Assembly: GCF_002813445.1 (NCBI RefSeq)
Contig: NZ_PHHD01000001.1
Coordinates: forward strand, 1,860,001 to 1,924,000
Origin: Pseudomonas tolaasii NCPPB 2192
GTDB lineage: Bacteria; Pseudomonadota; Gammaproteobacteria; Pseudomonadales; Pseudomonadaceae
Length of the DNA stretch: 64,000 nucleotides
Direction: 5' to 3'
Shown: positions 8,566-17,567 of the stretch, one piece after another
How positions within the stretch are numbered: position 1 is the first letter of the stretch
How the letters are laid out: every line of letters begins with the position of its first letter
Program-made: the position numbers and the translations under genes
Notes under the pieces: generated by a model
The model's input: only the letters and a program-made list of their open reading frames with translations
Told to the model about the DNA's origin: nothing
Database searches by the model: none

Positions 8566-8594
8566 ATTAAACGGGTTTTTCAGGGGGTCGTCAA
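8566..8594 (-). promoter_or_regulatory. Sigma-70 promoter of tRNA-Phe
   Basis: Reading leftward, TTGACG and TTTAAT are separated by 17 bases, followed at once by a GC-rich discriminator GCGCCCC and then the tRNA 5' end. A GC-rich discriminator is the hallmark of stable-RNA promoters under stringent control. Confidence 0.7.
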
Positions 8595-8658
8595 GCAAGT
8601 TTTCAAAAAATATTTAATTATTACCGTCGCTTACGTGCCGACCCCGGTTTTTGATCAA

Positions 8659-8931
8659 TTATTGAGCAGGTGGTACGTAGCCGTCGGCCTTGGCGTAATC
8701 TTCGCCGGAAAAGAACTTGTCCATCTCGCCCGCCAGGTATTTGCGATCTTCGGCGTTCATCATATTCAGGCGTTTTTCGTTGATCAGCAGGGTCTGGTGT
8801 TTCAACCAGTCGCCCCAGGCTTTGGCGGAGACATGATCAAAAATGTCCTGGCCCTTGGCGCCCGGGTACGGAGGACGCTCCAGGGCTGGCAATTCTTCTT
8901 TGTACTTGCGGCACATGATGGTGCGGGTCAT
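8659..8931 (-). CDS. yggX: Probable Fe(2+)-trafficking protein YggX
   Basis: A 90-residue cytoplasmic protein of the YggX family, linked to iron handling and protection of Fe-S clusters from oxidants. It has the family start MTRTIMCRKYKEELPALE with the conserved Cys7, then PYPGAKGQDIFDHVSAKAW. The length matches the family. Its ATG overlaps the mutY stop by four bases, so the two are translationally coupled; MutY itself carries a [4Fe-4S] cluster, which makes the pairing meaningful. Confidence 0.95.
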   Translation of the reverse strand: MTRTIMCRKYKEELPALERPPYPGAKGQDIFDHVSAKAWGDWLKHQTLLINEKRLNMMNAEDRKYLAGEMDKFFSGEDYAKADGYVPPAQ

Positions 8932-9995
8932 GACGGAACTCCTGCGTTCAATACGTCGGCCGCGCGCTTCAGCAGTTTTTTCACCGGGGCGGCAAGGCCC
9001 AGGCGCGGCGGGGTGGCGAGGTTATACCAGAGCCAGTCGGCCTCGGCCACGTGATGGGCGGTTTCCTCGACCTGTACCAGCCACGGCTCGATCGCCAGCT
9101 GGAAGTGGCTGAAGGTGTGGATCAGCCCCGGCAATTCCTGCTGCTTGCCCAGTTCGAGCGCGTGCTGGTTGGCGAGGTGTTCGAGGTCTTGCAGGTCGTC
9201 CAGCTCCGGCAAGCTCCACAGGCCGCCCCACAAGCCTGTGGAAGGGCGGCGATAAAGCAGAATCGCGCCTTCGGCGTTGGCGAGCAGCGGCATCAGTGTG
9301 CGCTTTTGCGGAATGGTCTTGCGCGGCTTGGGGATCGGGTAGCGTGTCTCCAGGCCGAGCATGTGCGCTTCGCAGCCTTTTTCCAGCGGGCACAACAGGC
9401 AGCTGGGTTTACTGCGGGTGCAGAGGGTGGCGCCCATGTCCATCATTGCCTGGGTGTAGGCGTTGACGCGGTCATGGGGCGTGAAGCGCTCTGCGGTGGC
9501 CCACAGCTGCTTGGCCACCTTGGGCTCGCCCGGGTAACCCTCTTGCGCAGTAAACCGCGCCAGCACCCGTTTGACGTTGCCGTCGAGGATCGGCGCGCGC
9601 AGGCCCATGCTCAGGCTGGCGATGGCGCCCGCGGTGGAGAGGCCGATACCCGGCAGCTCGGTGAGCTTTTCCACGTCGCGGGGGAATTCGCCGCCATAGT
9701 CGGCGACGACAATTTTGGCGGTCTTCTGCAGGTTGCGCGCGCGGGTGTAGTAACCCAGGCCCGTCCACAGGTGCAGCACTTCATCTTCCGGCGCGGCGGC
9801 CAGGGCCTCGACCGTTGGCAGGGACGCCATGAAACGGTCGAAATAATTCAAAACGGTGCTGACCTGGGTCTGCTGCAACATGATCTCCGAGACCCACACC
9901 CTGTAAGGCGTGATGCCCTGTTGCCAGGGCAGGTCATGGCGACCGTGGCGGTCGTACCAGTCGAGCACCGCCGTTGAAAACTGCTCGTTTCTCAT
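8928..9995 (-). CDS. mutY: A/G-specific adenine DNA glycosylase MutY
   Basis: A base-excision repair enzyme that removes adenine paired with 8-oxoguanine. The 355 residues show the helix-hairpin-helix (ELPGIGLSTAGAIASLS) with the following catalytic Asp in PILDGNVKRVLAR. The [4Fe-4S] ligand pattern C-X6-C-X2-C-X5-C is in CTRSKPSCLLCPLEKGC, and a NUDIX-like C-terminal domain follows. Its start overlaps the stop of the upstream asmA gene by four bases and its end overlaps yggX, giving an asmA-mutY-yggX operon. Confidence 0.97.
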   Translation of the reverse strand: MRNEQFSTAVLDWYDRHGRHDLPWQQGITPYRVWVSEIMLQQTQVSTVLNYFDRFMASLPTVEALAAAPEDEVLHLWTGLGYYTRARNLQKTAKIVVADYGGEFPRDVEKLTELPGIGLSTAGAIASLSMGLRAPILDGNVKRVLARFTAQEGYPGEPKVAKQLWATAERFTPHDRVNAYTQAMMDMGATLCTRSKPSCLLCPLEKGCEAHMLGLETRYPIPKPRKTIPQKRTLMPLLANAEGAILLYRRPSTGLWGGLWSLPELDDLQDLEHLANQHALELGKQQELPGLIHTFSHFQLAIEPWLVQVEETAHHVAEADWLWYNLATPPRLGLAAPVKKLLKRAADVLNAGVPS

Positions 9996-12208
9996 CGTTT
10001 GAACAGGCCTTTCAAAGCATCTTTGAGCTGTGGGTTGACCTTGTCGAGTTTCTCTTCCAGCTTCTCGCCGAGCTTGTTGCCGGCGGCCTTGACTGCGACC
10101 TGGGTCAGGCCGTCCTTGTCCAGGCGGCAGGCCTTGGCGCCCAGTTCCAACGGGCCACGGCAGCGCAGCGGTACTTCGATGCCTTGGAAGTTGGAACCCA
10201 CCTGGCAGGCCGGGTCCGGCGTTTCGCGCTGGTCACCTTCGACAATGATGCCCACGCGGTAGTCCATGCCGAGCACGCGCAGGTCGACGTCGCCGTTGCC
10301 GTTAACGGTCAGCCCCGGAATGCGCACTTTCAGGTCCGGGTTGCTGGCCACGCCATTACGGAAGGTCAGGTTGCCGCGCAATTCCTGGAACGGCGTGTCC
10401 TTGCCTTGCGGCGTGCTGCTCAACGTCTTGCGGTTGAGCAGGGCGATGCCGGTGCACAGTTGCTGTTCAAGGTTGGCGTTGAGCAGCATGCCGTTGTTGA
10501 TCACAAAGCTCGCGGTACCGTTGAGGCTGTCGATCAGCGCCTTCTGGCTGTTGCCGCGGCCGCTGAGGTTGCTGTCGAGGGTGATCTGGCCCTTCACCGG
10601 CGGGTTTTGCCCCTGGGCTTGCAGGATGCGCTCGACCGGCACTTGCTTGATGTGGGTTTGCAGCGCCAGTACCGGAATGTCCTGGCGCACATCCAGCGTG
10701 CCGTTGGCCTGGAACGTGCCGTTGTAAAGGCCACCGCTGAGGGTGTCGAGCTTGAGCTGGCCGTCGACGCCGGAGGCTTTGAGCGCCGCGTTCTGGATCG
10801 GCAGTTTGCTCAGGGTCAGTTGGCCGAACGCGAGGTCGGCATTCACATCCAGAGTGCGCAGGCGGGTCAACGGCAGCAGTTTGTCGGTGCTCCACGCGCC
10901 TTTGGTCGGCGCTTCCGGCAGCGGAGTGGTACCGCCAGCGGCCATGGCGCCGGCTTCACTGTTTTGCACTTCGGCCTGGCGGGCTGCGGCGGCGCCTTTG
11001 GCGGACTCGGACTTGGCCGGCAGGTAGTTGTCGGCGTTGAGCGTGTCGCCCTTGAGCTGTACGCGCAGGGATTGTTTGGCGAAGTCGTCCACGGCGATGC
11101 GACCGGTCAGGGTGCTGCCATCAAGCTTCAGGGTGAGGTCTTCCAGGGCTGCGCTGGTCGGCGTGCCCTTGAGGCGGCTGACCAGCTCGACCTTGCTCAG
11201 GCTGCCCTCGGCCATCGGCGGCAAGGGATGGCCGACGCTGTCGAGGAACTTGGCCAGGTCAAACTGCGCGATGGACAGTGCGCCATTGAGCTGCGGGGTT
11301 TTGCTCAGGTCGTTGACCTTCAGTTCGCCCAAAGCGCGCAATTGGTTGGCCGATAGCTTGATGTTGGTCCATTCGGCGATGTTCGCCGCCAAGTCCACCA
11401 GCAATTGGCCCTGGGTGGAGAAGGTCACGGTCTTGCCTTGCAGCGGCTCGCCGGTGGCTTCGCCGCTCAGCTTCATGTCTTCGAACTGGTAGCGCTGCAA
11501 GGCACGCTGGATGCGCAGGTTGCCGTTCAGCTCGGTCTTGATGCGCATCAGCGGCTGGTTGCTGCCCAGAAATGCGGTGAGCTTGAGTGGAACGCTGGCC
11601 CCTTCGTGGACCGCGCCGGCGCTCAACTGGATGCTTTCGGCGCTGAACTGCTTGCCGGTCTGCTCATCGTTGTATTCAACGCGGGCGTTGTTGATGGTCA
11701 GGCTGTCGATGTCCAGGCGGATCGGTTTTGGCGGTTTTTCCGGTTCGGGTTCTGCCGGGGTTTGCGCCGGAGCAGGAACCGGCGAGTTGGCCGTGGTCTC
11801 GGTGACGTTCTTGCCGATGTCTTCCCAGTTGCCGTGGCCTTGCTTGTCGCGGATCAGGCGCAGGTTAAGGCCTTCCACGCGAACGTCGCTCATCTGCACT
11901 TCGCGGCGCAGCAGCGGCAGCACGCGCACCGACAGGCCGATCATTTGCAGGTCGGCGAAAGGCTGGGTCGGGTTGGTCATGGTCGCCACGCTGGCTTCAT
12001 GCAGTTCGAGGCCCAGCCAGGGGAACAGGCTCCAGCCGATGTCGCCATTGAGCGTCAGCTCGATGTGGGCCTTGTCGCGGGCAATCTGGCGAATCTCGTC
12101 TTTGTAATCGTTGGGATCGAAGAGGTGGGTCAGGGCAAAGCCCAGGGCCACAATGATCAGCAACAGCCCGAGAAGTACCAGACCCAGGATTTTGCCGAAC
12201 GCTTTCAT
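9992..12208 (-). CDS. asmA: AsmA-family envelope protein
   Basis: A 738-residue inner-membrane-anchored periplasmic protein. One N-terminal membrane segment (ILGLVLLGLLLIIVALGFAL) is followed by a long beta-rich region with the AsmA pattern LFDPNDYKDEIRQIARDKAH near residue 30. Members are linked to outer-membrane assembly and to lipid transport between membranes, like the TamB/YhdP group. The ATG at 12208 is chosen because AAGGA lies seven bases upstream; a further start at 12235 has no such site. A Pro/Glu-rich stretch near residue 155 (PAPAQTPAEPEPEKPPKP) is a likely flexible linker. Confidence 0.88.
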   Translation of the reverse strand: MKAFGKILGLVLLGLLLIIVALGFALTHLFDPNDYKDEIRQIARDKAHIELTLNGDIGWSLFPWLGLELHEASVATMTNPTQPFADLQMIGLSVRVLPLLRREVQMSDVRVEGLNLRLIRDKQGHGNWEDIGKNVTETTANSPVPAPAQTPAEPEPEKPPKPIRLDIDSLTINNARVEYNDEQTGKQFSAESIQLSAGAVHEGASVPLKLTAFLGSNQPLMRIKTELNGNLRIQRALQRYQFEDMKLSGEATGEPLQGKTVTFSTQGQLLVDLAANIAEWTNIKLSANQLRALGELKVNDLSKTPQLNGALSIAQFDLAKFLDSVGHPLPPMAEGSLSKVELVSRLKGTPTSAALEDLTLKLDGSTLTGRIAVDDFAKQSLRVQLKGDTLNADNYLPAKSESAKGAAAARQAEVQNSEAGAMAAGGTTPLPEAPTKGAWSTDKLLPLTRLRTLDVNADLAFGQLTLSKLPIQNAALKASGVDGQLKLDTLSGGLYNGTFQANGTLDVRQDIPVLALQTHIKQVPVERILQAQGQNPPVKGQITLDSNLSGRGNSQKALIDSLNGTASFVINNGMLLNANLEQQLCTGIALLNRKTLSSTPQGKDTPFQELRGNLTFRNGVASNPDLKVRIPGLTVNGNGDVDLRVLGMDYRVGIIVEGDQRETPDPACQVGSNFQGIEVPLRCRGPLELGAKACRLDKDGLTQVAVKAAGNKLGEKLEEKLDKVNPQLKDALKGLFKR

Positions 12209-12534
12209 GGGCGAGTCCTTGTATGTCGATTTCAAAATTTAGCCGAAGAGTATAACGCCAGGCGACGTGCGTCAGTTCACGGATCGTTACATTGTATCTG
12301 CGGGGTGCGAAACAGGATTTTGGCGTCAAACAAATCAGGTAACGCGAAAAAGGTGATATCAGTTTGGTTTTTCTGTCATCGGCAGGTGCTAATCTGCGCA
12401 GGTTCGTCTGTCGTCTGCGACACAACGTCGCGCTTAAATGGAGCTTTACTCAACAACAACGGCCAACGCTCTGCGTGCAAGGCCGAGGGAGAGAGCGCCT
12501 GGCGGACACATACTAATAACTGGGGGAAACACCA
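12209..12534. other. Divergent intergenic region asmA / MFS transporter
   Basis: No gene is visible in these 326 bases. They should carry promoters for both directions. A possible extended -10 for the rightward transporter is TGCTAATCT at 12387-12395, but its -35 is poor. Nothing convincing can be named for asmA. Confidence 0.4.
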
Positions 12535-14196
12535 ATGAGCACTAGCACTGTGGCAGGTTCAACTGCTGCACAGCCTGCGTTCCTGTCCAAGGAACGCATA
12601 ATCGCCAAGCCCGGCTTCAACCGCTGGCTGGTTCCACCGGCCGCCCTGGCCATTCACCTGTGCATCGGCATGGCCTACGGTTTCTCGGTGTTTTGGCTGC
12701 CACTGTCCAAAGCGCTGGGGATCACCGCGCCGGTCGCCTGCGCGCCGGACATGAGCTTTATCGCGCAAGTCTTCTCGTCCCAGTGCGACTGGCCGATTTC
12801 CATGCTGGGCTGGATCTACACCCTGTTCTTCATCTTCCTGGGCTGCTCGGCAGCGATCTGGGGCGGCTGGCTGGAACATGCCGGGCCACGCAAGGCGGGC
12901 GTTGTCTCGGCGCTGTGCTGGTGCGGCGGCCTGTTGATCTCGGCGCTGGGTATTTATACCCACCAGATCTGGCTGATGTGGATCGGCTCCGGCGTGATCG
13001 GCGGTATCGGTCTGGGCCTGGGCTACATTTCGCCCGTCTCGACCCTGATCAAGTGGTTCCCGGACAAGCGCGGCATGGCCACCGGCATGGCGATCATGGG
13101 CTTCGGCGGCGGCGCAATGGTTGGCGCCCCGCTGGCAGCGGCCCTGATGGGTCACTTTGCGTCGCCAACCAGCGTTGGTGTGTGGCAGAGCTTTGTGGTC
13201 ATGGCCGTTATCTATTTTGTGTTCATGATCGGTGGCGCGTTGTCGTACCGCGTTCCGCCGACCGGCTGGAAGCCTGAGGGCTGGACCGCGCCGGCGAAGA
13301 AAGCCAGCAACGCAATGATCACCCACCGTCACGTGCACGTGAACGTGGCCTGGAAAACCCCGCAATTCCGCCTGGTGTGGCTGGTGCTGTGCCTGAACGT
13401 ATCTGCCGGTATCGGCATCCTCGGCATGGCTTCGCCGCTGTTGCAGGAAGTGTTTGGTGGCAAGTTGCTGGGCGTGGATGTGCCGTTCGGCCAACTGGAT
13501 GCAGGCCAACTGGCTTCCATCGCCGCCATCGCTGCAGGTTTCACCGGTTTGCTCAGCCTGTTCAACATCGGTGGCCGTTTCTTCTGGGCGTCGTTCTCCG
13601 ACTACCTGGGCCGTAAAAACACCTACTTCGTGTTCTTCGCCCTGGGCTTTGCCCTGTACGCGCTGATCCCGAACCTGGGGCATCTGGGCAACGTGGCGCT
13701 GTTTGTGGCGGCGTTCTGCATCATCCTGTCGATGTACGGCGGTGGTTTTGCGACGGTTCCGGCTTACCTGGCGGACCTGTTCGGTACGCAAATGGTCGGC
13801 GCGATCCACGGTCGCCTGCTGACCGCCTGGGCCGCTGCCGGCGTGCTGGGCCCGGTGCTGGTGAACTACTTGCGTGAGTATCAACTGAGCATCGGCGTTC
13901 CGCGCGCTGCGGCCTACGACATCACCTTGTACATCCTCGCCGGCCTGCTGGTGCTGGGTTTCATCTGCAACCTGCTGGTGCGTCCGGTGGCCGACAAGTA
14001 CTTCATGACCGACGCCGAACTGGCAGCCGAGCAGGCGCTGGGCCACGACAAGGGCGCGGACGCAACCACTTCGCTGGAGTGGAAAGCGGCCCCCGGCACC
14101 GTGCCAATGGCTGTTGCAGCCTGGCTGGTGGTGGGTATTCCGCTGGCGTGGGGCGTGTGGGTGACCCTGCAGAAAACTGCAGTACTGTTCCACTAA
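12535..14196 (+). CDS. OFA-family MFS transporter (oxalate/formate antiporter-like)
   Basis: A 553-residue major facilitator with about 12-14 membrane segments. The OFA features are the LCIGMAYGFSVFWLPLSKAL first segment, GLGYISPVSTLIKWFPDKRG with the MFS loop motif, and GGRFFWASFSDYLGRKNTY between the two halves. OFA members exchange small carboxylates (oxalate, formate, lactate). The long loop with two Cys after the first segment (VACAPDMS...SSQCDW) is notable. GGGGG lies eight bases before the ATG. Monocistronic, closed by a REPIN; the substrate is not determinable. Confidence 0.85.
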   Translation: MSTSTVAGSTAAQPAFLSKERIIAKPGFNRWLVPPAALAIHLCIGMAYGFSVFWLPLSKALGITAPVACAPDMSFIAQVFSSQCDWPISMLGWIYTLFFIFLGCSAAIWGGWLEHAGPRKAGVVSALCWCGGLLISALGIYTHQIWLMWIGSGVIGGIGLGLGYISPVSTLIKWFPDKRGMATGMAIMGFGGGAMVGAPLAAALMGHFASPTSVGVWQSFVVMAVIYFVFMIGGALSYRVPPTGWKPEGWTAPAKKASNAMITHRHVHVNVAWKTPQFRLVWLVLCLNVSAGIGILGMASPLLQEVFGGKLLGVDVPFGQLDAGQLASIAAIAAGFTGLLSLFNIGGRFFWASFSDYLGRKNTYFVFFALGFALYALIPNLGHLGNVALFVAAFCIILSMYGGGFATVPAYLADLFGTQMVGAIHGRLLTAWAAAGVLGPVLVNYLREYQLSIGVPRAAAYDITLYILAGLLVLGFICNLLVRPVADKYFMTDAELAAEQALGHDKGADATTSLEWKAAPGTVPMAVAAWLVVGIPLAWGVWVTLQKTAVLFH

Positions 14197-14199
14197 CCC

Positions 14200-14286
14200 T
14201 GTGGGAGCGGGCTTGCCCGCGATAGCATCACCTCGGTCTCGCTGAATGACCGAGGTGCCTGCATCGCAGGCAAGCCAGCTCCCACA
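14200..14286. repeat. REPIN, hybrid of two REP subtypes
   Basis: The left arm is GCGGGCTTGCCCGC and the right arm GCAGGCAAGCCAGC, so the two REP units come from different subtypes. The inner part contains the palindromic ACCTCGGT/ACCGAGGT pair. Confidence 0.88.
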
Positions 14287-14410
14287 CTTGATCTTCATTT
14301 CTCTTCAGTCGGGTGCACCATCCTGGAGCGCCCGGTTGTATGCACATGTCTATCCCCGACACTCCATCAGTCTTATCCCCTCCGATGTTTCTGTTTGGCG
14401 CCCGCGCCCC

Positions 14411-14416
14411 TATAAT
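14411..14416 (+). promoter_or_regulatory. Likely -10 element of the his operon promoter
   Basis: A perfect TATAAT lies 39 bases before the hisB start. The -35 at the proper distance (TTTCTG, 14388-14393) is poor, so the promoter may depend on an activator or on upstream contacts. No his leader peptide or attenuator is visible. Confidence 0.5.
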
Positions 14417-14454
14417 GGCTGCCTTTTTCGCCCAATGATTTTGCGGAGCTGGTG

Positions 14455-15048
14455 ATGGCCGAACGTAAGGTATCCGTCGAGCGCGACACTCTGGAAACCC
14501 AGATCAAAGCCTCGATCAACCTGGATGGCACCGGAAAGGCCCGATTTGATATCGGTGTACCTTTTCTTGAGCACATGCTGGACCAGATCGCCCGTCACGG
14601 GCTGATCGACCTGGATATCGTCAGCAAGGGCGACCTGCATATCGACGACCATCACACGGTGGAAGACGTAGGCATCACCCTCGGCCAGGCGTTTGCCAAG
14701 GCCATCGGCGACAAAAAAGGCATCCGTCGCTACGGCCACGCCTATGTCCCGCTGGATGAAGCGCTGTCGCGCGTGGTGATCGACTTCTCCGGCCGCCCAG
14801 GCCTGCAGATGCACGTACCCTTCACCCGCGCCACCGTGGGCGGCTTCGACGTTGACCTGTTCCAGGAATTCTTCCAGGGCTTCGTCAACCACGCACTCGT
14901 CAGCCTGCACATCGACAACCTGCGCGGCACCAACACTCACCACCAGATCGAAACCGTGTTCAAGGCGTTCGGCCGCGCGCTGCGCATGGCCGTGGAGCTC
15001 GATGAGCGCATGGCCGGGCAAATGCCGTCGACCAAGGGCGTTCTGTAA
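14455..15048 (+). CDS. hisB: Imidazoleglycerol-phosphate dehydratase
   Basis: Sixth step of histidine synthesis: imidazole-glycerol phosphate to imidazole-acetol phosphate. The 197 residues form a monofunctional HisB without the phosphatase domain found in enterobacteria. The Mn-binding motifs HHTVEDVG (near 65) and HHQIETVFKAFGRALR (near 165) are intact, as is FLEHMLDQ near 40. The ATG at 14455 has GGAG six bases upstream; the GTG at 14452 would be too close. First gene of hisB-hisH-DUF2164-hisA-hisF; its stop overlaps the hisH start. Confidence 0.98.
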   Translation: MAERKVSVERDTLETQIKASINLDGTGKARFDIGVPFLEHMLDQIARHGLIDLDIVSKGDLHIDDHHTVEDVGITLGQAFAKAIGDKKGIRRYGHAYVPLDEALSRVVIDFSGRPGLQMHVPFTRATVGGFDVDLFQEFFQGFVNHALVSLHIDNLRGTNTHHQIETVFKAFGRALRMAVELDERMAGQMPSTKGVL

Positions 15049-15686
15049 TGCAGACGGTCGCGGTTATCGATTACGGCATGGGTAACCTGCACTCGGTGGC
15101 CAAGGCCCTCGAACACGTAGGGGCCGGCAAGGTGCTGATCACCAGCGATGCCAACGTGATTCGCGAAGCCGACCGGGTAGTGTTCCCGGGCGTTGGCGCG
15201 ATTCGCGATTGCATGGGCGAGATCCGCCGCCTGGGCTTTGACAGCCTGGTACGCGAAGTCAGCCAGGACCGCCCGTTCCTCGGGATCTGCGTGGGCATGC
15301 AAGCCTTGCTCGAGCGCAGTGAAGAAAACGACGGCGTTGACTGCATCGGTCTGTTTCCCGGCCAGGTGAAGTTCTTCGGCAAAGACCTGCACGAAGACGG
15401 CGCCCATCTGAAAGTCCCGCACATGGGCTGGAACGAAGTCAGCCAGGCGGTGGATCACCCGCTGTGGCACAACATTCCGGACCTGGCGCGTTTCTATTTC
15501 GTGCACAGCTACTACATCACCGCCGGTAACCCGCGCCAGGTGGTGGGCGGCGGGCATTACGGCGTCGATTTTGCCGCAGCGCTGGCCGAAGGTTCGCGCT
15601 TTGCCGTGCAGTTCCACCCGGAGAAGAGCCATACCCATGGCCTGCAATTGCTGCAGAACTTCGCTGCGTGGGACGGGCGCTGGTAA
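15048..15686 (+). CDS. hisH: Imidazole glycerol phosphate synthase, glutamine amidotransferase subunit
   Basis: Class I glutaminase that feeds ammonia to HisF. The 212 residues show the nucleophile elbow LGICVGMQ with Cys81 and the C-terminal His-Glu pair in FHPEKSHTHG; the oxyanion strand PGVGAIRDCM is also present. The ATG overlaps the hisB TAA by one base (TAATG). The partner HisF is three genes downstream. Confidence 0.98.
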   Translation: MQTVAVIDYGMGNLHSVAKALEHVGAGKVLITSDANVIREADRVVFPGVGAIRDCMGEIRRLGFDSLVREVSQDRPFLGICVGMQALLERSEENDGVDCIGLFPGQVKFFGKDLHEDGAHLKVPHMGWNEVSQAVDHPLWHNIPDLARFYFVHSYYITAGNPRQVVGGGHYGVDFAAALAEGSRFAVQFHPEKSHTHGLQLLQNFAAWDGRW

Positions 15687-15944
15687 ATGGCCAAGAAGAC
15701 GAAGCCGCCAATCCTGAACCTCACGCCCGAGCAGGAGAGTGAGGCCACGCAGAAGATCAAGCGCTTCATGGAAGACCGTTTCGAGCTCAAATTGGGCTCG
15801 TTCGAGGTCGCCGAGATTCTTGAGCTGTTTACCACCGAAGTTGCGCCGCACTATTACAACAGGGCGATTTTCGACACGCAGACGCTCCTCAAAGAAAGGT
15901 TCGAAAGCCTCGAAAGCGACCTGTGGTCGCTTGAGAAACCCTGA
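15687..15944 (+). CDS. DUF2164 protein inside the his operon
   Basis: An 85-residue, highly charged cytoplasmic protein of the DUF2164 family. It contains LTPEQESEATQKIKRFMEDR, then FELKLGSFEVAEILELF, then APHYYNRAIFDTQTLL, the pattern I recall for the domain. Function is not known. The ATG follows the hisH TAA with no gap, so it is almost certainly co-translated. This placement between hisH and hisA suggests at least co-expression with histidine synthesis. Confidence 0.88.
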   Translation: MAKKTKPPILNLTPEQESEATQKIKRFMEDRFELKLGSFEVAEILELFTTEVAPHYYNRAIFDTQTLLKERFESLESDLWSLEKP

Positions 15945-15983
15945 TTTCCCAAGCATTGCTGAATATCGAATAAGGTTTGCCAG

Positions 15984-16721
15984 ATGCTGATTATCCCCGC
16001 TATCGATCTCAAGGACGGCGCGTGTGTACGCCTGCGCCAAGGCCGCATGGAAGATTCCACTGTGTTCTCCGATGACCCGGTGAGCATGGCTGCCAAATGG
16101 GTGGAAGGGGGCTGCCGTCGCCTGCATCTGGTGGACTTGAACGGCGCCTTCGAAGGCCAGCCGGTCAACGGTGAAGTGGTCACCGCCATTGCCAAACGCT
16201 ACCCGAACCTGCCGATCCAGATCGGTGGTGGTATCCGCTCCCTGGAAACCATCGAGCACTACGTCAAGGCGGGCGTGAGCTACGTGATCATCGGCACCAA
16301 AGCCGTGAAAGACCCGGCCTTCGTCGCTGAGGCCTGCCGCGCGTTCCCGGGCAAAGTGATCGTGGGCCTGGACGCCAAAGACGGTTTCGTCGCCACCGAC
16401 GGCTGGGCTGAAATCAGCACCGTGCAGGTCATCGATTTGGCCAGGCAGTTCGAAGCCGACGGCGTTTCCGCCATCGTTTATACCGACATCGCCAAAGACG
16501 GCATGATGCAGGGCTGCAACGTGCCATTCACCGCTGCGCTGGCGGCTGCGACGAAGATTCCGGTGATCGCCTCCGGCGGCATCCACAACCTGGGTGACAT
16601 CAAGTCGCTGCTGGACGCCAAGGCGCCCGGCATCATCGGCGCCATTACCGGTCGCGCGATCTACGAAGGTACTTTGGACGTCGCCGAAGCCCAGGCTTAC
16701 TGCGACGCCTACAACGGCTGA
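15984..16721 (+). CDS. hisA: ProFAR isomerase (phosphoribosylformimino-5-aminoimidazole carboxamide ribotide isomerase)
   Basis: Fourth step of histidine synthesis, a ring-opening Amadori rearrangement. The 245-residue TIM barrel has the N-terminal catalytic Asp in PAIDLKDG (Asp8), the second Asp in VYTDIAKDGM, and phosphate-binding glycines in IGGGIRS and IASGGI. Length and start are standard for the family. Ten bases separate it from hisF. Confidence 0.98.
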   Translation: MLIIPAIDLKDGACVRLRQGRMEDSTVFSDDPVSMAAKWVEGGCRRLHLVDLNGAFEGQPVNGEVVTAIAKRYPNLPIQIGGGIRSLETIEHYVKAGVSYVIIGTKAVKDPAFVAEACRAFPGKVIVGLDAKDGFVATDGWAEISTVQVIDLARQFEADGVSAIVYTDIAKDGMMQGCNVPFTAALAAATKIPVIASGGIHNLGDIKSLLDAKAPGIIGAITGRAIYEGTLDVAEAQAYCDAYNG

Positions 16722-16730
16722 GGACTGACC

Positions 16731-17501
16731 ATGGCGCTGGCCAAACGCATCATCCCTTGCCTGGACGTCGACAACGGTCGCGTGGTCAAGGGCGTCAAGT
16801 TCGAGAACATCCGCGATGCCGGCGACCCGGTGGAAATCGCCCGTCGCTACGATGAGCAAGGTGCCGATGAGATTACCTTTCTCGACATCACCGCCAGCGT
16901 CGATGGTCGCGACACCACGCTGCATACCGTGGAGCGCATGGCCAGCCAGGTGTTCATCCCGCTGACCGTGGGCGGTGGCGTACGCACCGTGCAAGACATC
17001 CGCAACCTGCTCAATGCCGGCGCGGACAAGGTCTCGATCAACACCGCCGCAGTGTTCAACCCCGAGTTTGTCGGCGAAGCCGCGCAGCACTTCGGCTCGC
17101 AGTGCATCGTGGTGGCCATCGACGCCAAGAAAGTCTCGGGCCCGGGCGAAACCCCGCGCTGGGAGATCTTCACCCATGGCGGTCGCAAACCCACCGGGCT
17201 GGACGCGGTGGAGTGGGCGATGAAGATGGAAGGCCTGGGCGCCGGTGAAATCCTGCTGACCAGCATGGATCAGGACGGCATGAAAAACGGCTTTGACTTG
17301 GGCGTAACCCGGGCCATCAGCGATGCGCTGGGCATTCCGGTGATCGCCTCCGGCGGCGTCGGCAACCTGCAGCACCTGGCTGACGGCGTGACCGAAGGCC
17401 ATGCCAGTGCGGTGCTGGCGGCGAGTATTTTCCACTTTGGCGAATACACCGTGCCCGAGGCCAAGGCGTACATGGCGGCGCGCGGTATCGTCGTTCGCTA
17501 A
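16731..17501 (+). CDS. hisF: Imidazole glycerol phosphate synthase, cyclase subunit
   Basis: Fifth step: uses ammonia from HisH to form the imidazole ring, releasing AICAR for purine synthesis. The 256-residue TIM barrel has the catalytic Asp in PCLDVDNGRVVKG (Asp11) and in LLTSMDQDGMKNG, with the phosphate sites VGGGVRT and IASGGVG. Last his gene in this operon; a solute-binding protein gene follows 66 bases later. Confidence 0.98.
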   Translation: MALAKRIIPCLDVDNGRVVKGVKFENIRDAGDPVEIARRYDEQGADEITFLDITASVDGRDTTLHTVERMASQVFIPLTVGGGVRTVQDIRNLLNAGADKVSINTAAVFNPEFVGEAAQHFGSQCIVVAIDAKKVSGPGETPRWEIFTHGGRKPTGLDAVEWAMKMEGLGAGEILLTSMDQDGMKNGFDLGVTRAISDALGIPVIASGGVGNLQHLADGVTEGHASAVLAASIFHFGEYTVPEAKAYMAARGIVVR

Positions 17502-17567
17502 ACGCTGCTGGACACCATGGCAGGCGCGCGGCACTCTCTGCGCTTGCCATGGATTTCGGTACCCTTC

